Assembly (NCBI RefSeq): GCF_003457605.1
Contig: NZ_QRAN01000002.1
Coordinates: forward strand, 388 to 64,387
Direction of reading: 5' to 3'
Length of the DNA: 64,000 bases
Source of the DNA: Seongchinamella sediminis
GTDB lineage: Bacteria; Pseudomonadota; Gammaproteobacteria; Pseudomonadales; Halieaceae
Under the pieces are notes generated by a model that did no database searches, had not been told where the DNA came from, and saw only the letters and a list, made by a program, of their open reading frames with translations. Positions 59,157 through 64,000 of this stretch are shown piece by piece (positions within the stretch are counted from its first letter, which is position 1; every line of letters starts with the position of its first letter). The translations under genes were made by a program, and so were the position numbers.

Positions 59157-59972
59157 ATGCCGACACACGAAACAGGCCGCCAACCGACCCTGTTCATCCC
59201 CCATGGCGGCGGACCCTGCTTCTTTATGACCTGGGACCCGCCTGGCATCTGGGACGGCATGGCCGCCTTTCTCGCCGGGATCGCCGACACCCTGCCAGCG
59301 CGGCCACGGGCCATCCTCATGGTATCGGCGCACTGGCAGTCGGGGTGCTTTGAGGTCAGCGCCGGTGCCCGGCCCGAACTGATTTACGATTACCACGGCT
59401 TTCCCGCCCACACCTACCAGCTGCGCTACCCCGCCCCGGGAGATCCGGCACTGGCGGCGCGGGTCAGTAAACTGCTGGCCGGGGCTGGCGCCGAGAGCCG
59501 GCTCGACGCTGCTCGCGGCTTCGATCACGGCACGTTTATCCCGCTGAAACTGATGTTCCCGTACGCGGACATCCCGGTGGTGCAGCTGTCGCTGCGCAGG
59601 GACCTCGACCCCGCCGCCCATATCGCCGCCGGGCAGGCGCTGGCCGCCCTGCGCGACGACAATGTGCTGATCATTGGCAGCGGCATGAGTTTCCACAACA
59701 TGAGTGCCTATAACGACAGTGAATTTACCGCGCCCTCGCTGGCATTCGACCAGTGGCTGACCGACACCCTGCAGGCATCGCCACCGCAGCGGCTCCAGGC
59801 ACTGGCGCGCTGGCACGAGGCGCCAGCCGCCTACGCCTGCCACCCGCCGGGCGAGGAGGAGCACCTGCTGCCGCTGATGGTGGTGGCTGGCGCCGCGGGC
59901 GAGGACAGCGGGCGCAGGGTTTATTCCGAAGACCTGCTGACGACACGGGTTTCGGGTTTCAGGTTTGGTTGA
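59157..59972 (+). CDS. Class III extradiol dioxygenase (LigB/DODA family)
   Basis: 271 residues. The metal and catalytic residues expected for the family are visible: FIPHGGGP (His), LMVSAHWQS (His), FDHGTFIPLKLMFP (His, catalytic) and GSGMSFHNMSAYND. Bacterial members resemble plant DOPA 4,5-dioxygenase and open catechol-type rings next to the diol using Fe(II) and O2. The natural substrate of the bacterial group is uncertain. Cytosolic. It follows doxX by 3 bases, so the two are one transcript. Its metal-binding His set is complete, so it should be active. Confidence 0.87.
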   Translation: MPTHETGRQPTLFIPHGGGPCFFMTWDPPGIWDGMAAFLAGIADTLPARPRAILMVSAHWQSGCFEVSAGARPELIYDYHGFPAHTYQLRYPAPGDPALAARVSKLLAGAGAESRLDAARGFDHGTFIPLKLMFPYADIPVVQLSLRRDLDPAAHIAAGQALAALRDDNVLIIGSGMSFHNMSAYNDSEFTAPSLAFDQWLTDTLQASPPQRLQALARWHEAPAAYACHPPGEEEHLLPLMVVAGAAGEDSGRRVYSEDLLTTRVSGFRFG

Positions 59973-60434
59973 GGGGGAATAGATAGAGTCGCCGCGGCCA
60001 ACTTACGGGAGGGTGGACAACACGAGTTGTCGGCTTTCACCTCGAGGGCGACGCCCACCTGGATTGGGTTGAAACTGCTATGGCGACCGTACTGTCGATA
60101 CAAGGAACAGTTATTCAGGTATCAGGCAAGTCAGGTTAAACAGGCTGCTTCTACACCACTACCGCCTCTCTCTGGCGTAAGGTTTCCGGGATTTTCGCCA
60201 GTATCGGCAGACTGTCACAGGATCAAAATAACAACCGATCTTCAAGGTCTTGCTACATCCTTACGCAGCACTGGGTAGTCAGCACAGTTCAGTCCTGGTT
60301 TCCCCGGAGTGAGAACAGTAATCTGCTTGCTCATGGCCGTTACACGGGCAAGCTGACGACCTGGGTAACAGCCGGCAATGCATGACTGGCTGGATGCTTT
60401 AGGCATGTAATCCGGGCCGGGCAGCTTAGTTCGA
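59973..60434. other. Long AT-richer intergenic stretch, no gene supported
   Basis: 462 bases between two convergent genes. Base composition shifts to AT-richer than the flanks. Two frames of about 80 codons exist, one per strand, but neither has a good ribosome site, recognisable motif or the codon bias of neighbours. It may be the eroded remnant of a gene or an insertion. I see no hairpin terminator in it. Confidence 0.45.
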
Positions 60435-61004
60435 TCAAAGGCAGCTGTCGGGGTCGCAATCGATAAAGGTATCGATTCCGTCAATCAACCGGCCGAAAAT
60501 AACAACCTGAATGAACACTATCCCGGTTGGTGTCTGATCGAAGGAGACATTTGCCTCAACCAGGCCTGTAGAGTGCATATTCATGCTGCGCGCAGTAAAG
60601 CTATCGCCCCCAGCCACGACCATTTCGCCGATCACTGGGACCTGAATTTGCTCTCCAAGCCCTGTTACCGAAAGCAGAGCGACACCACCCAAGCCCGTGA
60701 AGGATTCCTTGACCGAAACTTCATCAATAAGCAGTGTCTTGCCTTCGGGGACTCGATAGACAGAGGTGCCGAAAGTGGCATTGCAGGGGACATTCTCACA
60801 GTTCCTGGTTTCACCCAGGAGTATGCGCACTCGCTGAAAATCAGCTTTGGGTTCCTGGTTGGTGACGGTGACGGGTACCGGATCACTTGTTTCGTTAATG
60901 ACCGTTACGTTGCCCTGAATGCCCATGGGCTGTTCAGCGTAAACGGAGTGCACCGCGGCCAACGCAATCCCGGCCAGAGTTGCAGTAAACAGAGATTTAT
61001 TCAT
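60435..61004 (-). CDS. Exported hypothetical protein
   Basis: 189 residues. A signal peptide (1 to about 23, ending VYA) is followed by a beta-rich domain. A Cys pair in RNCENVPCNATF and a second near the C-terminus (DCDPDSCL) suggest disulfides, fitting export. GTSVYRVPEGKTLLIDEVSV and IPVIGEMVVAGGDSFTARSM read as strands of a jelly-roll or Ig-like fold. I know no named family. GAGGGGC lies before the ATG. It stands alone and its base composition is AT-richer than most neighbours, so it may be acquired. Confidence 0.7.
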   Translation of the reverse strand: MNKSLFTATLAGIALAAVHSVYAEQPMGIQGNVTVINETSDPVPVTVTNQEPKADFQRVRILLGETRNCENVPCNATFGTSVYRVPEGKTLLIDEVSVKESFTGLGGVALLSVTGLGEQIQVPVIGEMVVAGGDSFTARSMNMHSTGLVEANVSFDQTPTGIVFIQVVIFGRLIDGIDTFIDCDPDSCL

Positions 61005-61257
61005 TTCTGCCCCTCATCCTATTTGCGAGAGTCAGCAGGTCAATCTGCACTTCGCTGTATTCGCGGTCAGACTGAACCAGTAAGTCTTCAGAGTAGCAGT
61101 CGGGGTGCGTACTGTTAGATCATGGAGAGATAAGAAAAAAGCCGAATAGACCCTGCTTTACTGTCGAAGTAAAAATCTGCCGCGGAGATTCATGGCCTTT
61201 TCGGACCTCACCTAATGCCCGCCAGGTTGAATGCACTTGCTGCCTGAATCGGCAGAG
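61005..61257. other. Intergenic stretch between exported protein and repeats
   Basis: 253 AT-richer bases that should contain the promoter of the minus-strand exported protein. I see no gene or clear regulatory motif. Confidence 0.4.
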
Positions 61258-61480
61258 TTTGCCGAACGCCAGTTCTCACGTAGCGTAGCCACAGCCAAAC
61301 AAAAAAGCCCCCGCCGGGGTTGGGTGAGAGCGGCGGGACCCAGATTGATCACAACACCCTTTGGGGTGTTGTGACCCTGCGGGCGCCTTCGCTGCGCTGC
61401 GGCGTCCAAACTCTCCCGGGGGGAGAGTTTGTCGAACGCCAGTTCTCACGTAGCGTAGCCACAGCCAAACAAAAAAGCCC
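61258..61480 (-). repeat. Hairpin module repeat next to tRNA-Val (170-bp period)
   Basis: A 53-base block is present twice, at 61258-61310 and 61428-61480, with a single difference. Between them are hairpin 2 (61349-61359 with 61364-61374, perfect 11-base arms, TCACAACACCC) and hairpin 1 (61407-61417 with 61421-61431, CAAACTCTCCC). Read from the tRNA the order is terminator, hairpin 1, hairpin 2, next terminator. That is the order of the 176-bp units at the left edge, and hairpin 2 shares ACAACACCC with them. Confidence 0.8.
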
Positions 61481-61509
61481 CGCCGGAAAAACGGCGGGGC
61501 TTTTTTGTT

Positions 61510-61510
<1 letters not shown>
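61467..61510. terminator. Strong intrinsic terminator of tRNA-Val
   Basis: Perfect 19-base arms (61467-61485 and 61492-61510) around a 6-base loop. The GC core is GCCCCGCCG/CGGCGGGGC with A6 and T6 tracts outside. On the minus strand it starts at the last base of the tRNA CCA end, so the transcript would be trimmed very close to the mature 3' end. Confidence 0.9.
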
Positions 61511-61586
<76 letters not shown>

Positions 61587-61599
61587 GAAGAGGGCCGGC

Positions 61600-61628
61600 A
61601 TTATAAGGCCAGTACGGCCAGAGCTCAA
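61600..61628 (-). promoter_or_regulatory. Promoter of tRNA-Val
   Basis: On the minus strand, -35 TTGAGC (61623-61628) and a consensus -10 TATAAT (61600-61605) are spaced by exactly 17 bases. The tRNA 5' end lies 13 bases beyond the -10, leaving a leader of about 7 bases for RNase P. Confidence 0.8.
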
Positions 61629-61661
61629 CACCTGGTTTCAGGTGTCTTATGTGGGGTATAT

Positions 61662-62543
61662 GTGGACTGGCAAGAGGTGGAGAAGGATCTGTCCGGGGCG
61701 CTGGGCGAGCCGTTCAGGGTAGTGGCAGCGCGGCCGGTGGGGGGTGGCTGCATCAACACTGCTTTCCTGCTGCAGGGCAGTTCGGTGAGCCTGTTCCTGA
61801 AGCGCAACCGGCGCGAGTTGCAGCCCATGTTCGAGGCCGAGGCGGCGGGGCTGGAGGAAATCCGTCGCAGCGCAACCCTGCGGGCGCCCCGGCCCATCGC
61901 CACCGGCACCGATGCCCGGGGCAGCTGGCTGGCCCTGGAACCGGTCGAATTCGGCCCGCCCTCCCCGGCTACCGCGGCCCGGCTCGGTGAACAGCTCGCC
62001 GCCATGCACCGCTGCACAGCGACGGCCTTTGGCTGGCAGCGGGACAATTACATCGGGGCCACCGAACAGGCCAATCCGTGGACGGAAAGCTGGGTCGATT
62101 TTTTCGCCCGCCAGCGGCTGGGGGCGCAGCTGGAGCTCGCAGCCCGCAATGGGGCGGATGGGCGCCTGCTCGCCGGCGGCGAGCGCCTGGTGGCGCGGCT
62201 GCCGGTATTTTTCCGGGCTTACAGTCCAGCCCCATCACTACTCCATGGCGACCTGTGGGGCGGGAACTGGGCCAGCGACCCGCAGGGCGAACCAGTGATA
62301 TATGACCCGGCGGTGTACTTCGGCGATCGCGAGACCGACCTGGCAATGACCGAGCTGTTCGGCGGTTTCGATGATCGTTTTTACCAGTCCTACCGTGACT
62401 GCTGGGACATTGATCCGGGCTATACAAGCCGTAAAGTGCTGTACCAGCTGTATCACGTGCTCAACCACTTCAACCTGTTTGGCGGCGGCTATGCCAGCCA
62501 GGCCCGGGACATGATTGCCAGGCTTAACGCAGAAGCCGGCTAA
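61662..62543 (+). CDS. Fructosamine kinase-family protein
   Basis: 293 residues from GTG. Protein-kinase-like fold of the FN3K/aminoglycoside phosphotransferase type: GGCINTAF near the N-terminus, SLFLKRN with the ATP-binding Lys, the catalytic loop LLHGDLWGGNW (HGD and Asn) and PAVYFGDRETDLAMTELFGGF holding the metal-binding Asp and family signature. Members phosphorylate ketosamines on glycated proteins or sugars and so reverse glycation. A cytosolic repair enzyme. It is divergent from tRNA-Val and lies 55 bases ahead of an acyl-CoA dehydrogenase on the same strand, with which it may share a transcript without a known link. Confidence 0.87.
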   Translation: MDWQEVEKDLSGALGEPFRVVAARPVGGGCINTAFLLQGSSVSLFLKRNRRELQPMFEAEAAGLEEIRRSATLRAPRPIATGTDARGSWLALEPVEFGPPSPATAARLGEQLAAMHRCTATAFGWQRDNYIGATEQANPWTESWVDFFARQRLGAQLELAARNGADGRLLAGGERLVARLPVFFRAYSPAPSLLHGDLWGGNWASDPQGEPVIYDPAVYFGDRETDLAMTELFGGFDDRFYQSYRDCWDIDPGYTSRKVLYQLYHVLNHFNLFGGGYASQARDMIARLNAEAG

Positions 62544-62598
62544 GCCGCGCGACGCTGCACTGGACCAGGTCCGGCAACCACACCAGGAGACACTGTTG

Positions 62599-63780
62599 AT
62601 GAATATCGAACTCACGGCCGAACAAAGAGCCCTCCAGCAGGAGGTGCGCGAGTACATGAAAGGCATCATGACGCCGGCATTGCTCGAGGAAATGAAGGAC
62701 GAGGATCTCAAGGAGGGCGGCGGCCCGGAGTTTCGCCGCCAGTACGCAAGGATGGGGGCCGACGGCTGGATTGGCCTCAGCTGGTCGAAGGACCTGGGGG
62801 GCAAGGAACTGTCACATATCGAGCAGTATATATTCACTGACGAGGTGATACGCTCCGGGTTTGCCTACCCCTTTCTCACCACAGAGGCCTGCACCCCGGT
62901 AATCGCCGCCCATGCCAACGAGGACGTGCGGGAGGAAGTGGTTCGCGGGGTCCAGCGCGGTGAGGTGGTCATCGCCATCGGCTACTCCGAGCCCGGCGCC
63001 GGCACCGACCTGGCCAGCCTGCGCACCCGGGCGGAACGGGACGGCGACGACTGGATTATCAACGGCCAGAAAATGTGGACCAGCCTGGCCAACTACGCCG
63101 ACTACGTGTGGCTGGCCGCGCGCACCGACCCGGACCCGGCGAAAAAACACAAGGGGCTGACCATGTTCCTGGTGCCCACCGACAGCGAGGGCTTCTCCTG
63201 CACTCCGGTGCGCACCCTGGGCGCGCGCACCAACGCCACCTACTACGACAACGTGCGTATTCCGGACAAGTACCGGGTGGGCGAGATCAATGGCGGCTGG
63301 AAACTGATCACCAGCCAGCTCAACGTCGAACGCCTGTCCCTGTTTACCCACGGCCAGGTGGATTCGCTGTACCAGGGGGTTGCCGCGTGGTCGGCACAGA
63401 CCGACGCCCCCGACGGCGGCAAGCTGATCGAGCAGGCCTGGGTGCAGCACAACCTGGCAAAGGTCAGAACCGGGCTGGAAGCGCTGAAACTGATGTGCTG
63501 GAAACAGGCCTGGGCCATGGACCAGGGCCCGCTGGACATGGCCAATGCCTCGACGGCGAAAGTGTACGGCAGCGAGTTCTTTGTCGAACTCTACCGGCTG
63601 CTGCTGGAGGTCATGGGCACCGCGGGCACCGTCGCCGCCGGCTCGCCCGGGGCAATACTGCAGGGCAAACTGGAATTCCGCTGGCGGGTGGGCTCCATCC
63701 TCACCTTCGGCGGCGGCACCAATGAAGTACAGCGTGACATTATCGCCATGGCGGGGCTGTGGATGCCCAGGTCGCGCTAG
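62599..63780 (+). CDS. Acyl-CoA dehydrogenase
   Basis: 393 residues from ATG 62599, with AGGAGA before it. The three-domain acyl-CoA dehydrogenase fold shows IAIGYSEPGAGTDLASLRTRA (FAD contact), WIINGQKMWTSLANYADYVWLAART, the long C-terminal helices and the closing LTFGGGTNEVQRDIIAMAGL. It oxidises an acyl-CoA to the 2-enoyl form with FAD, passing electrons to ETF. The usual catalytic Glu of short-chain members is not obvious at the standard place, fitting the branch that works on steroid or branched acyl side chains. The next gene is a second acyl-CoA dehydrogenase, as in heteromeric FadE pairs. Confidence 0.9.
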   Translation: MNIELTAEQRALQQEVREYMKGIMTPALLEEMKDEDLKEGGGPEFRRQYARMGADGWIGLSWSKDLGGKELSHIEQYIFTDEVIRSGFAYPFLTTEACTPVIAAHANEDVREEVVRGVQRGEVVIAIGYSEPGAGTDLASLRTRAERDGDDWIINGQKMWTSLANYADYVWLAARTDPDPAKKHKGLTMFLVPTDSEGFSCTPVRTLGARTNATYYDNVRIPDKYRVGEINGGWKLITSQLNVERLSLFTHGQVDSLYQGVAAWSAQTDAPDGGKLIEQAWVQHNLAKVRTGLEALKLMCWKQAWAMDQGPLDMANASTAKVYGSEFFVELYRLLLEVMGTAGTVAAGSPGAILQGKLEFRWRVGSILTFGGGTNEVQRDIIAMAGLWMPRSR

Positions 63781-63792
63781 GAGGAAAGCAAG

Positions 63793-64000
63793 ATGGATTT
63801 TACTGTTTCAGAGGAGCTCACCAGCGTCAAAGACCTGGCCCGGCAAATCTTCACGGATTTCACCGCAGACGATAAGCTCAGGGCCATCGAGCAGCAAGAG
63901 CAGCGTTTCGACCCCGGACTGTGGCAGGCCATGGCGGAGGCCGGCCTGCTCGGCCTGGACATCGAGCAGGCTCACGGCGGCACCGACCTCGGCTTCTTCG
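63793..64000 (+). CDS. Acyl-CoA dehydrogenase, partial (cut by window end)
   Basis: Only the first 69 codons are present. MDFTVSEELTSVKDLARQIF, LWQAMAEAGLLGLDIEQAHGGTDLGFF is the N-terminal helical domain of acyl-CoA dehydrogenases. GGAGG sits a few bases before the ATG, 12 bases after the stop of the preceding acyl-CoA dehydrogenase. Two tandem paralogues of this sort often make a heteromeric enzyme for side-chain beta-oxidation of sterols or similar molecules. The gene continues to the right of the window. Confidence 0.85.
   Translation, partial: MDFTVSEELTSVKDLARQIFTDFTADDKLRAIEQQEQRFDPGLWQAMAEAGLLGLDIEQAHGGTDLGFF

Overview
The window is one contiguous, gene-dense, GC-rich stretch of bacterial chromosome. 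The gene content points to a marine-type gammaproteobacterium: TamA/TamB, AvtA, SelO, a split B12-dependent ribonucleotide reductase (NrdJa/NrdJb), a CYP153 alkane hydroxylase, Rieske oxygenase, KorAB and acyl-CoA dehydrogenases. The Halieaceae (OM60/NOR5 group) and relatives are my best guess. That placement is inference from gene content, not a computed phylogeny. There are no rRNA genes, no CRISPR array, no complete insertion sequence and no prophage.

Layout. 1-531: a tandem 176-bp repeat made of hairpins and terminators. 547-3060: a coiled-coil protein, then a visibly AT-richer patch with an EEP-family hydrolase and a Cys-rich protein. 3127-9649: an M11 metalloprotease, an aspartoacylase-like protein, a 38-codon dihydrofolate reductase fragment, a cupin dioxygenase, an AraC regulator and a toxin-antitoxin pair. 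9679-12872: CYP153, a Rieske oxygenase and a divergent TetR regulator with a striking operator. 12956-21111: small enzymes, DUF502 and lectin proteins, TamB-TamA and an exported glutaminase. 21124-26275: an RND efflux operon. 26510-31351: a PLD-family lipoprotein and NrdJa/NrdJb under NrdR boxes.

31455-37559 is a tightly overlapping operon (DUF819 membrane protein, NlpC/P60 peptidase, dipeptide epimerase, LD-carboxypeptidase, NhaC antiporter). It reads as a murein-peptide uptake and recycling system. 38601-41820: AvtA and AsmA. 41923-44227: two DUF1538 membrane proteins, a PII-like protein and a CBS-pair protein in one overlapping operon, the best candidate here for an undescribed regulated transport system. 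44233-47263: KorA, KorB and a ferritin-like protein. 47383-57599: a D-aminoacylase-like amidohydrolase, SelO, a TPR signalling protein, a fused dihydroorotate-dehydrogenase-like flavoprotein, rhodanese, an NTF2-like protein, an exported 2-hydroxyacid dehydrogenase and an outer-membrane barrel. 57618-59972: LysR, DoxX and a LigB-type dioxygenase. 60435-61586: an exported unknown, repeats and tRNA-Val. 61662-64000: a fructosamine-kinase-like protein and two acyl-CoA dehydrogenases, the second cut by the window edge.

Most intergenic gaps are short and many neighbours overlap by 1 to 4 bases. Repeats sit in the few long gaps. Two gaps (5398-5497 and 28839-29049) carry the same 27-bp palindromic element, each next to its own short tandem array. 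Two others (the left edge and the region beside tRNA-Val) carry the same multi-hairpin module.
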